This document shows, piece after piece, positions 9,911-18,403 of a DNA stretch of 64,000 nucleotides. Below the pieces are notes generated by a model. The model was not told where the DNA came from and searched no databases. It saw only the letters and a list, made by a program, of their open reading frames with translations. Source of the DNA: an uncultured SAR86 cluster bacterium (GTDB lineage: Bacteria > Pseudomonadota > Gammaproteobacteria > Magnimaribacterales > AG-339-G14); assembly GCA_902632605.1 (NCBI GenBank), contig CACPDB010000005.1, positions 62,001 to 126,000 on the forward strand, read 5' to 3'. Position 1 is the first letter of the stretch; each line of letters starts with the position of its first letter. Made by a program: the position numbers and the translations under genes.

Positions 9911-12342
9911 ATTTTTATCTCTTCCGTAATTGAAATATCTTTTACAGAGGTCCCTATATGAATGACGTAATCCCCCTTAGCAATTTCCCATTTAGAATTG
10001 TTTACGTCCCATTCTGAGAGATCTCTTTTAGAAACTTTTAAAGTTAATGTCTTAGATTTGTTTTTTGTAATTTTTAGCTTTTTAAAATCTACGAGTTTCT
10101 TTTTTGGCGTTCCTGCCTTCACTGCCTTTCTTTCTAGATAACACTGCACAGTTTCAAAAGTGGAAAAGTCACCAATATTTTTAAGTTTTACTTTAATTTT
10201 GATTTCGTGTTTCTTCTTTGTAACAGAAATCTTTTTTAATTTAAATTTTGAGTAAGACAAACCGTGACCGAAAGGAAAAAGAGGTTCAATTTTCTTCTTG
10301 TCGTACCATTTATAGCCAACTAATAATTTTTCTTTGTAGTCCATTTGCAAGTCTTTACCTGGATAAGAAGAATATGCCGGCGTATCAGAAAGTTTTTTGG
10401 GGTAAGTTGTAGGCAACTTGCCACTTGGACTTTCTTTGCCAAATAATATTTCTGCTAAAGCATTTCCAAATTCTTGTCCTGGAAACCAAGTTTGTAAAAT
10501 TGCTGGGCATGCTTTTATCCAGGGCATGCTTACAGGAGATCCAGTATTTATAACTAAAACCGTATTTTTATTTGTAGCTAAAATCCTTTTTATAAGAGCA
10601 TCCTGCTCGCCTGGAAGGCTTAAACTTTTTCTATCATTACCTTCAGTTTCCCAATCTGAATTTGTGCCAACAACTAGAACTACTGCATCAGATTTCTTTG
10701 CAACTTTGACTGCTTCTTCAAGCAAATTTTTTGGGTCAGGCGGTCTACAGCCAAATTGTATGGCAGGAAATCTCCCTTCAAATTCATACTCAACCTCTAC
10801 TAGATATTTTCTTCCTTTAGAAAGTTTTATTTTGTTTCTCTTTGGAGCACATGCAAAACCGAAAAAAGCTTCTCCTTTTTTTTGAGACGACCAATTATCA
10901 ACTAACTCCTTTCCGTTGATTTTGATTCTGGATAAACCAATACTAAAAACCTCAAACTCAAATTCTCCTGAAATCTCTGGTTTATAAGTAGTAGAAAATT
11001 TAACAGATAATTCTGGCCTTTCCTTTTCATCCAAAAACTCTCTTGCAAATCCTTGCAAGGCCCAAAACCTATTTCCACTTAAAACTTGTCTTGCTATTAG
11101 TTCTCCATCAAAAGTTTTTCCTCTAAAAAACTCAACTTCAAATCCGTTTTCTTTTTTTCCTGGAACATAAGAGTTTTCTTTTTCTAAAGGAGGAAGATAT
11201 TTATCAACATGGCAACCTTTTGCATAATTTATTTTTACTTTTTCTTCCTTTAAGAAATTTGAAATTCCCTCCAAGGGATGAACTTCGTAATGAGGTTTCA
11301 AACCTGCGCTTCCGCCACCAATAATCTGACTATCTTTAACGTTTGGGCCGATTAGAGCAATTTTAGAAATTTTAGTTTTATCAAAAGGTAATACTTCTTC
11401 ATTCTTTAAAAGAACCATACCTTCAGTAGCAGTTTTTTTAATAAGTTCACGATGAGACTTTTTATCAATGCTTTTCTCTGCAACTCTTCTTTTATTAAAC
11501 CTATTTGTGAACTTTGCAACGTTGAGAATTCTCTTTACTTTCTCGTCAATCGTTCCTTCTTCAACAAGTCCATCTTTAACTGCTTCGACAAGGTTTTTTC
11601 CCCAAGTTTTCGCTGGCCCAGGCATTTCTAAATCTAGACCGCCATTGGCATTTTCCACGGTTTCTAATGCAGCTCCCCAGTCGCTTACAACATAACCACT
11701 AAATTTCCATTCTTTTTTCAAAATTTTATTTATTAATTCATCGTGAGAACTGCAATAAATATTATTTACTTTGTTATAGGCCGACATTACTACTTTAGCT
11801 TTGGCTTTTTTTATTCCCATTTCAAAAGGATATAAATAAAGTTCTCTTAATGTTTTTTCATCTATGTTGGAACTAACAAGGTGTCTTTCAAATTCAGTAT
11901 CGTTTCCAGCAAAATGCTTCAAACAAGCAGCAACCCCCTTACTTTGAACGCCTGAGACATAAGAGCAGGCAATTTTTGAAGTTAAAACAGGATCTTCTGA
12001 ATAACACTCAAAATGACGACCCCCAAGCGGGTGACGATGTAAATTTATAGTAGGGGCTAAGAGAACATCAACATCCTTAAAAAGGGCTTCCTCGCCTGTA
12101 GCCGAACCAATTTTTTTAATTAGTTTTTCATTCCAAGTTGCTCCCAAAAGAATAGGGCTGGGAAAACAAGCTGAAGTTTGAGGAGTACTGGAGTCTCCTC
12201 TTACTCCGTTTGGACCATCGGACATTTTTATTTTCGGTATTCCATATCTTTTAATATCAGGGGTATGCCAGTTATCAAAACCTGACAACAAAGAAACTTT
12301 TTCTTCAAGAGAAAGCTTGGAAATTATTTTTTTTAATTTCAT
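9907..12342 (-). CDS. Glycoside hydrolase family 3 beta-glucosidase with inserted PA14-like domain
   Basis: KMSDGPNGVRG, KHFAGNDTE, GYVVSDWGA catalytic region; VLVVGTNSDWETEGNDRKSLSLPGEQDALI; insert NGFEVEFFRGKTFDGELIARQ resembles PA14. Confidence 0.9.
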   Translation of the reverse strand: MKLKKIISKLSLEEKVSLLSGFDNWHTPDIKRYGIPKIKMSDGPNGVRGDSSTPQTSACFPSPILLGATWNEKLIKKIGSATGEEALFKDVDVLLAPTINLHRHPLGGRHFECYSEDPVLTSKIACSYVSGVQSKGVAACLKHFAGNDTEFERHLVSSNIDEKTLRELYLYPFEMGIKKAKAKVVMSAYNKVNNIYCSSHDELINKILKKEWKFSGYVVSDWGAALETVENANGGLDLEMPGPAKTWGKNLVEAVKDGLVEEGTIDEKVKRILNVAKFTNRFNKRRVAEKSIDKKSHRELIKKTATEGMVLLKNEEVLPFDKTKISKIALIGPNVKDSQIIGGGSAGLKPHYEVHPLEGISNFLKEEKVKINYAKGCHVDKYLPPLEKENSYVPGKKENGFEVEFFRGKTFDGELIARQVLSGNRFWALQGFAREFLDEKERPELSVKFSTTYKPEISGEFEFEVFSIGLSRIKINGKELVDNWSSQKKGEAFFGFACAPKRNKIKLSKGRKYLVEVEYEFEGRFPAIQFGCRPPDPKNLLEEAVKVAKKSDAVVLVVGTNSDWETEGNDRKSLSLPGEQDALIKRILATNKNTVLVINTGSPVSMPWIKACPAILQTWFPGQEFGNALAEILFGKESPSGKLPTTYPKKLSDTPAYSSYPGKDLQMDYKEKLLVGYKWYDKKKIEPLFPFGHGLSYSKFKLKKISVTKKKHEIKIKVKLKNIGDFSTFETVQCYLERKAVKAGTPKKKLVDFKKLKITKNKSKTLTLKVSKRDLSEWDVNNSKWEIAKGDYVIHIGTSVKDISITEEIKI

Positions 12343-12377
12343 AACAGACTTAAGAGTATACTTTGTAAAATTGCTAT

Positions 12378-12743
12378 TTGAGAATGCCTTTTTTTATTGT
12401 TTTATTTTTTTACATCACAATTTCCATCTATCAGATCAGCGCCGTCACAGATGCTTTAAAACTTATCTTTATGGTTCAAAGCACTTTTCTGGAAGGTATT
12501 TTATTTATCATCTCTCTCTTTCTTACCTTTACTCCTTTATTAGGTCCAATTTTAGGCATCATAGGAGCAACATTTATCTGGGAGTGGAATATTTTATTTT
12601 CCGCATTACTTTTTTTCTGGCCATATTTAATTGGATTTGTATTTTTATCCTTAAGAAAAAAAAGTTCAGAAAGAAAGAGTCCAAAAGACAAAGCTTCAGA
12701 TATAGAGGATGCTCAAATAATTGAGGAAGAAAAATTCAAATAA
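12378..12743 (+). CDS. Small hypothetical membrane protein (121 aa)
   Basis: Several hydrophobic segments and a charged C-terminus; preferred over the overlapping 12317 ORF. Confidence 0.6.
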   Translation: MRMPFFIVLFFYITISIYQISAVTDALKLIFMVQSTFLEGILFIISLFLTFTPLLGPILGIIGATFIWEWNILFSALLFFWPYLIGFVFLSLRKKSSERKSPKDKASDIEDAQIIEEEKFK

Positions 12744-12746
12744 CAT

Positions 12747-12822
12747 TGGAGCTGGCGATTGGATTCGAACCAACGACCGCCTGATTACAAATCAGGAGCT
12801 CTACCAACTGAGCTACGCCAGC
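12747..12822 (-). tRNA. tRNA-Thr (anticodon TGT), CCA encoded
   Basis: Reverse complement GCTGGCGTAGCTCAGTTGGTAGAGCTCCTGATTTGTAATCAGG...GGTTCGAATCC...CGCCAGCTCCA folds as a cloverleaf. Confidence 0.97.
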
Positions 12823-12866
12823 AAATCAAGAGAAGATGATATATTAATTAAAAAATAAATTGCAGA

Positions 12867-13655
12867 TTAATTTATATTTATCGAAACCTCTCCAGAAGAT
12901 ACCTTTTTTGTTTTATTACCTATTCTGACATTTAGAGATCCATCGGAATTAATATCCAAAGCAGTTCCTTCTTTACTAATTGAATTTGAGAGAAAAACTT
13001 TTTTGTCCTTCAAAAAATTCAAGTTATTGAAATCTTTTACAAAGTCATTAAAACCTTTTTTTTCAAAATTTGATTTCAATGATAAAACTTCATTTGCTAT
13101 TTTGGATATTATTTCGTTTCTATCGATTTTGATATTCTCAAATTCTAATTTAAGAGAAGTCCAGTCTCTCTCAATTTTTGAATTGTTTTCCATAAAAACA
13201 TTTAAGCCAATTCCTACAACAATTAAATTTTCCCTACCTCTTGCAAAAGTTTCTATTAAGATTCCTCCGACTTTCTTTTTATTTAAGTAAATATCATTAG
13301 GCCATTTAATTTCAGTAAAAATATTTTGCTTCATTAAAACATTATGTACAGCAAGAGCTGACACTAGACTAAAAGAGCTGAAATTTTTCAATTCATGATT
13401 AGTAGAAAAACTAAGAGACATGTAAATATTTTCATACTTTGGACTTTGCCATTTTTTCAAATTTCTTCCCCTACCTTTTGTTTGGCTTTCCGCTACGCAG
13501 AGAGAGTATTTATAAGGATTTGCAAACTGAATAAGGTAATCATTAGTTGATTCTAGTTCTTCAAAAAGCGATAAATGCCACTCAAAATCGAGGTTTTTTT
13601 CAAGAAAATTCAAGATTTTTTCTTCTTTTAATGTATTTTGTTTGACATCTTTCAT
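12867..13655 (-). CDS. birA: Biotin--[acetyl-CoA-carboxylase] ligase
   Basis: ESQTKGRGRNLKKWQSP, IKWPNDIYLNKKKVGGILIE, GIGLNV; no N-terminal HTH. Confidence 0.93.
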   Translation of the reverse strand: MKDVKQNTLKEEKILNFLEKNLDFEWHLSLFEELESTNDYLIQFANPYKYSLCVAESQTKGRGRNLKKWQSPKYENIYMSLSFSTNHELKNFSSFSLVSALAVHNVLMKQNIFTEIKWPNDIYLNKKKVGGILIETFARGRENLIVVGIGLNVFMENNSKIERDWTSLKLEFENIKIDRNEIISKIANEVLSLKSNFEKKGFNDFVKDFNNLNFLKDKKVFLSNSISKEGTALDINSDGSLNVRIGNKTKKVSSGEVSININ

Positions 13656-13670
13656 GTGTACTCAGAGAAT
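13642..13670 (+). promoter_or_regulatory. Putative sigma70-type promoter for the tRNA-Tyr/tRNA-Thr/tuf unit
   Basis: TTGACA (13642-13647), 17-nt spacer, GAGAAT (13665-13670), 13 nt before the tRNA-Tyr 5' end. Confidence 0.5.
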
Positions 13671-13683
13671 ACACAACTCTATA

Positions 13684-13767
13684 GGAGGGGTTGGGGAGCG
13701 GTCAAACCCATCTGACTGTAAATCAGACGCTTCGGCTTCGCAGGTTCGAATCCTGCCCCCTCCACCA
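13684..13767 (+). tRNA. tRNA-Tyr (anticodon GTA), CCA encoded
   Basis: GGAGGGG...CTGACTGTAAATCAG...long variable arm...GGTTCGAATCC...CCCCTCCACCA. Confidence 0.97.
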
Positions 13768-13881
13768 AAAGTGTTGCATTTAAAGCAAAATTTAAGTATA
13801 AAGCCGTTCGGAGCATCGGGTGTTGAGGGTTATTTTATTTTCTACTTTTCTTATACCGTCTCCTAAGATATTAAAGGAATT

Positions 13882-13957
<76 letters not shown>

Positions 13958-13987
13958 TTAAAAAAGTTTTTTAAAGAGGAATAAAAA

Positions 13988-15181
13988 ATGGCAAAAGAAA
14001 AATTCGAAAGAACCAAACCGCATTTAAACGTGGGAACTATTGGTCACGTAGATCATGGTAAAACAACTTTAACTGCTGCTTTAACTAAAGTGTGTGCCGA
14101 AGCTCAGGGTACTGGTGAAGCAATTGCTTTTGATGGTATCGATAATGCTCCTGAAGAAAGAGAGAGGGGGATTACGATTGCAACATCTCACGTAGAGTAT
14201 GATTCTAATGCAAGACACTACGCTCATGTAGACTGTCCAGGCCACGCCGACTACATTAAGAATATGATTACAGGAGCTGCACAAATGGATGGAGCCATTC
14301 TTGTGGTTAATTGTGCAGATGGTCCAATGCCTCAAACAAGAGAGCATATTCTTCTTGCCAGACAAGTGGGCGTTCCTTACATTGTTGTTTATCTTAATAA
14401 GGCTGATCAAGTTGATGATGCAGAACTTATTGAGCTTGTAGAGGTAGAGGTCAGAGATTTATTGAATGAATATGAATTTCCTGGAGATGATACACCTATT
14501 ATTATAGGTTCGGCTCTTAAAGCTCTTGAAGGAGAAGATTCAGAACATGGGGTTCAATCTGTTCAAAAGCTTGTTGAAGCTCTTGACTCTTACATTCCAG
14601 AGCCAACTAGAGAAACTGACAAGCCTTTCCTAATGCCAATTGAAGATATCTTTTCAATTCAAGGAAGGGGGACTGTTGTTACAGGAAGAATTGAAAGAGG
14701 AGAAGTCAAAGTTAACGACGAAATGGAAATAGTAGGTATCAAGGATACTGAAAAAACCGTATGCACCGGAGTTGAAATGTTTAGAAAGCTTTTGGATGAA
14801 GGAAAAGCTGGAGAAAACGTAGGAGTACTTTTAAGAGGTACAAAAAGAGAAGATGTAGAAAGGGGACAAGTTCTTTCTGCGCCCGGTTCAATTACTCCTC
14901 ATACAAAGTTTGAAGCTCAAGTATATGTTCTTAGCAAAGAAGAGGGAGGAAGACATACTCCTTTCTTTAAAGGGTACAGACCCCAATTCTATGTAAGAAC
15001 TACTGATGTGACTGGTGAAGTGACTCTTCCCGATGGTGTAGAAATGGTTATGCCTGGAGATGATGTTGCAGTAACTGTAGAACTTATTTCTCCAGTAGCA
15101 ATGGAAGATGGTATGAAGTTCGCTATCCGTGAAGGTGGAAGAACTGTTGGTGCCGGAGTAGTTTCTAAAATTATTCAATAG
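13988..15181 (+). CDS. tuf: Elongation factor Tu
   Basis: [40 protein letters not shown]; full length 397 aa. Confidence 0.99.
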   Translation: MAKEKFERTKPHLNVGTIGHVDHGKTTLTAALTKVCAEAQGTGEAIAFDGIDNAPEERERGITIATSHVEYDSNARHYAHVDCPGHADYIKNMITGAAQMDGAILVVNCADGPMPQTREHILLARQVGVPYIVVYLNKADQVDDAELIELVEVEVRDLLNEYEFPGDDTPIIIGSALKALEGEDSEHGVQSVQKLVEALDSYIPEPTRETDKPFLMPIEDIFSIQGRGTVVTGRIERGEVKVNDEMEIVGIKDTEKTVCTGVEMFRKLLDEGKAGENVGVLLRGTKREDVERGQVLSAPGSITPHTKFEAQVYVLSKEEGGRHTPFFKGYRPQFYVRTTDVTGEVTLPDGVEMVMPGDDVAVTVELISPVAMEDGMKFAIREGGRTVGAGVVSKIIQ

Positions 15182-15255
15182 GCCAGTAGCTCAATTGGTA
15201 GAGCGGCGGTCTCCAAAACCGCAGGTTGGGGGTTCAATTCCCTCCTGGCCTGCCA
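15180..15255 (+). tRNA. tRNA-Trp (anticodon CCA), CCA encoded; overlaps tuf stop codon by 2 nt
   Basis: AGGCCAG...GAGC G GCGGT CTCCAAA ACCGC...GGGGGTTCAATTCCCTC CTGGCCT G CCA; acceptor stem A1-U72 to G7-C66 fully paired. Confidence 0.95.
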
Positions 15256-15301
15256 GAAAGAGAAGCCCTCTTTTTAAAGAGCATGGTTTAAGAGGAATTA
15301 G

Positions 15302-15643
15302 ATGATTCTAAGTAAAGGTCTTTGGTTAGTAGGATTGGCAATTATTGCTGCCGCAGTATGGGGCAACTCCTACTATAGTGATTTTGGTCTTCTTTATAGA
15401 GTTATAGGAGTAATAGCTTTATTTTCATTAGGCCTATTTGTATTAAGATTTACCGAGTTTGGATCCATTGCTTTCCAAACTATAAAACAGTCTACGACTG
15501 AAATCCGCAAGGTAGTTTGGCCAAATAGAACGGAGACAACTCAAACTACTCTTATCGTTGTAGGCGTAGTGATCTTAGCTGCTCTTATTTTGTGGGGCTT
15601 AGATTCCTTTTTTTCTTTTGCAATGAGTTTAATCTTAGGGTGA
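15302..15643 (+). CDS. secE: Preprotein translocase subunit SecE
   Basis: EIRKVVWPNRTETTQTTLIV signature; between tuf and nusG. Confidence 0.95.
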   Translation: MILSKGLWLVGLAIIAAAVWGNSYYSDFGLLYRVIGVIALFSLGLFVLRFTEFGSIAFQTIKQSTTEIRKVVWPNRTETTQTTLIVVGVVILAALILWGLDSFFSFAMSLILG

Positions 15644-15646
15644 TAA

Positions 15647-16180
15647 ATGTCTAAAGCTTGGTACATCATAAATTCTTATTCCAACTACGAAAATAAAGCT
15701 AAAGAGCAACTTTTAGAGAGAATTAAATTGGAAAAAATGGAAGATCATTTTGGAAGGATAGAAATACCCGTTCATGAAGTTGTTGAATTAAAAGGAGGAA
15801 AAGAAAAGATTACAGAAAAAAAATTCTTCCCCGGATACATTTTAGTTGAAATGGAAATGAATGATGAAACATGGCATTTGGTTAAAGAGACTCCTAGAGT
15901 GCTTGGTTTTATAGGTGGAACGAAAAATAACCCTAAGCCTATTTCGGATGCCGAAGCAGCAAAGATTTTAAATCAAATGGAATACGGAATAGAGGAGACA
16001 TCTCAAGGAACTGTTTATGAGCCTGGAGAAATGATTAGAGTAATAGACGGTCCATTTAATGACTTCAGTGGCGTCGTTGAAGAAGCTGATAATCAAAAAG
16101 GCAAAGTAAAAGTTGCTGTAATGATATTTGGGAGATCCACTCCTGTTGAATTGGACTTTTCTCAAATTGAAAGAGGGTAA
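15647..16180 (+). CDS. nusG: Transcription termination/antitermination protein NusG
   Basis: [21 protein letters not shown] domain [12 protein letters not shown]. Confidence 0.98.
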   Translation: MSKAWYIINSYSNYENKAKEQLLERIKLEKMEDHFGRIEIPVHEVVELKGGKEKITEKKFFPGYILVEMEMNDETWHLVKETPRVLGFIGGTKNNPKPISDAEAAKILNQMEYGIEETSQGTVYEPGEMIRVIDGPFNDFSGVVEEADNQKGKVKVAVMIFGRSTPVELDFSQIERG

Positions 16181-16182
16181 AT

Positions 16183-16611
16183 ATGGCTGAAAAAAAAATA
16201 ATGACTTACATTAAATTACAAGTTCCTGCAGGGGCTGCATCCCCAAGCCCTCCAGTTGGTCCTGCTTTAGGACAACATGGAGTAAATTTAATGGACTTTT
16301 GTAACGCATTTAATTCTAAAACCAATGAGTTGGAAAAAAATCTACCTGTACCAGTAGTCATTACTGTTTACGAAGATAGGAGCTTTGATTTCATTGTAAA
16401 AACGACTCCGGCAAGTGTTCTTTTAAAAAAAGCAGCAGGACTCTCTAAAGGAAGTCCAACACCAAACTCAGAAAAAGTTGGAAAAGTCTCAAGAAAACAA
16501 TTAGAAGAAATTGCAGAGGCTAAAATGGCTGATTTAAATGCTACTGATATGGACCAAGCTGTAAAAATTATTGAAGGAAGCGCCAGAAGCATGGGAATAG
16601 AGGTAATTTAA
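16183..16611 (+). CDS. rplK: 50S ribosomal protein L11
   Basis: [34 protein letters not shown]. Confidence 0.99.
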   Translation: MAEKKIMTYIKLQVPAGAASPSPPVGPALGQHGVNLMDFCNAFNSKTNELEKNLPVPVVITVYEDRSFDFIVKTTPASVLLKKAAGLSKGSPTPNSEKVGKVSRKQLEEIAEAKMADLNATDMDQAVKIIEGSARSMGIEVI

Positions 16612-17267
16612 TGTCTCAGGAAACTAAAAAATATTTGATTGAAGAAGCTTTGAGCGAACTTAATTCTAAAGCTTCAAAAAAATTTACTGAATCGTTGGAT
16701 GTTTCAGTTAACTTAGGAATTGATGCTTCCAAATCAGACCAGAATGTTAGGGGAGCTTCAAATCTTCCTCATGGAAACGGAAAATCTTTTAAAGTTGCAG
16801 TATTTGCTGACGGAGATGAAGCAACTCAAGCAAAAGAAGCAGGGGCAGATAAAGTAGGTATGGAAGATCTGGCAGAAGAAATAAAAGCGGGCAACATGGA
16901 TTTTGATGTTGTGATTGCTACACCAGACACCATGAGAGTAGTTTCTCCCCTAGGACAAATTCTCGGACCGAAGGGGCTGATGCCAAATCCAAAATCAGAA
17001 ACTGTTACTAAGGATATTCCAAATACAGTAAAAAACGCTAAATCAGGACAAATTAGGTACAAATCAGATAAACAAGGTATAATCCACGCCCGTATTGGAC
17101 AGATAGGTTATACAGAAGAACAATTGAAAGATAATTTAGAAGCTTTTTTAACAGATGTTAAGAAGGCAAAACCCCCTTCGGCAAAAGGGATTTATATTTC
17201 AAAAGTAACTCTTTCTTCCACAATGGGCAAAGGGTTTGAAATTGATACTGCAAAACTTAATTTTTAA
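16611..17267 (+). CDS. rplA: 50S ribosomal protein L1
   Basis: [16 protein letters not shown] and family length. Confidence 0.98.
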   Translation: MSQETKKYLIEEALSELNSKASKKFTESLDVSVNLGIDASKSDQNVRGASNLPHGNGKSFKVAVFADGDEATQAKEAGADKVGMEDLAEEIKAGNMDFDVVIATPDTMRVVSPLGQILGPKGLMPNPKSETVTKDIPNTVKNAKSGQIRYKSDKQGIIHARIGQIGYTEEQLKDNLEAFLTDVKKAKPPSAKGIYISKVTLSSTMGKGFEIDTAKLNF

Positions 17268-17299
17268 TTTATAGATGAGTTTGTTTGAAAAAATAAGAA

Positions 17300-17454
17300 T
17301 TTTAAGCTGTTGTAACTTCGTTACAACCGTCTTAGACCGTAGGAGTTTTACTTCATTAAACTTAATGTTTCCTACGCAGATAGTTCAAAAAGATTTTTCT
17401 TTTTGGATAAAAGGTTCCTCTTTTGAAAATTTTATCAAAGGAGGGTTTTAATTA
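17300..17454 (+). promoter_or_regulatory. Putative L10 (rplJL) leader / autoregulatory RNA
   Basis: 187-nt gap before rplJ with hairpin GTTGTAAC..GTTACAAC (17309-17327), long-range stem CGTAGGA/TCCTACG (17338-17344/17370-17376) and nested CATTA/TAATG. Confidence 0.6.
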
Positions 17455-17973
17455 ATGTCACGCTTAGATACTAAGAAAGTTCTAGTTGAGGATTTGAACA
17501 AGATTGCTCAAGAAGCGTTTTCTGTGATCGCTGTTGATTATCGAGGAACTAACGTTCCAGGTCTTACTCAACTTAGAAAGGAAGCTAAATCACAGTCTGT
17601 GCAATTAAAAGTTATAAAAAATACTTTAGCAAAAAGAGCTTTAGAGAATACAAAATTTGATTCTCTAAATGAAATTCTCACTGGTCCAACTTTGTTGGCT
17701 TTTTCTATGAACGACTTTCAAAGTGCAGCAAAGCTTCTGAAGGACTTTGCAGCAAAAGAAGAGTCATTCGAAGTAAAAGGACTTTCCATAGGAGAAGGTT
17801 TTCTTGAGCCAAACGAGCTTAAAGCTTTAGCTTCTCTTCCGTCAAAAGAAGAAGCAATTTCTATGCTCTTAGGATTAATGCAAGCTCCACTTAATAAACT
17901 AGCCGGAACCTTAAATGAGGTACCGTCACAGTTAGTAAGAACTGTTAACGCAGTGAGCCAAACTAAATCTTAA
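17455..17973 (+). CDS. rplJ: 50S ribosomal protein L10
   Basis: Family sequence and position. Confidence 0.98.
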   Translation: MSRLDTKKVLVEDLNKIAQEAFSVIAVDYRGTNVPGLTQLRKEAKSQSVQLKVIKNTLAKRALENTKFDSLNEILTGPTLLAFSMNDFQSAAKLLKDFAAKEESFEVKGLSIGEGFLEPNELKALASLPSKEEAISMLLGLMQAPLNKLAGTLNEVPSQLVRTVNAVSQTKS

Positions 17974-17999
17974 TAATCTAGGCATAACGGAGAAAAATA

Positions 18000-18380
18000 A
18001 TGGCTATTACTAAAGAAGAAATACTAGATGCGATATCAGAAATGAGCGTTATGGATGTAGTTGATTTGGTAAAACTTATGGAAGAAAAATTTGGTGTCAC
18101 TGCTGCAGCTCCAGTTGCTGCTGCTGCTGCTCCTGCCGCAGCTGGCGAAGCCGCTGCCGCTGAAGAGCAAAGTGAATTTGAAATTTTCTTAGCTGATGTT
18201 GGTGAAAAGAAAATCGATGTCATCAAAGCTGTGAGAGCAATTACTGGCTTAGGCTTGAAAGAAGCAAAAGCAATAGTTGATGGCGCTCCTGCTTCTGTTA
18301 AAGAAGGCGCAAACAAAGATGAGGCTGAGCAAGCTAAGTCTCAACTTGAAGAAGCTGGCGCAAAAGTAGAACTAAAATAA
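18000..18380 (+). CDS. rplL: 50S ribosomal protein L7/L12
   Basis: Ala-rich hinge; [27 protein letters not shown]. Confidence 0.99.
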   Translation: MAITKEEILDAISEMSVMDVVDLVKLMEEKFGVTAAAPVAAAAAPAAAGEAAAAEEQSEFEIFLADVGEKKIDVIKAVRAITGLGLKEAKAIVDGAPASVKEGANKDEAEQAKSQLEEAGAKVELK

Positions 18381-18403
18381 CATCATTTATAGGCTAAATT
18401 CAT

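Noticed and set aside
10418-10885. 155-aa plus-strand ORF inside the GH3 gene
   Set aside because: Antisense to a clear GH3 coding region; no recognisable domain.
12317-12724. 135-aa plus-strand ORF overlapping the 121-aa membrane ORF
   Set aside because: The 12378 frame has a better membrane-protein pattern and a charged tail; the 12317 frame has unnatural composition and overlaps the GH3 start.
13642-13866. 74-aa plus-strand ORF spanning tRNA-Tyr
   Set aside because: Coding frame runs through the tRNA; not credible.
18100-18170. Repeated gctgct/gccgct run
   Set aside because: This is the Ala-rich hinge of L7/L12, not a repeat element.
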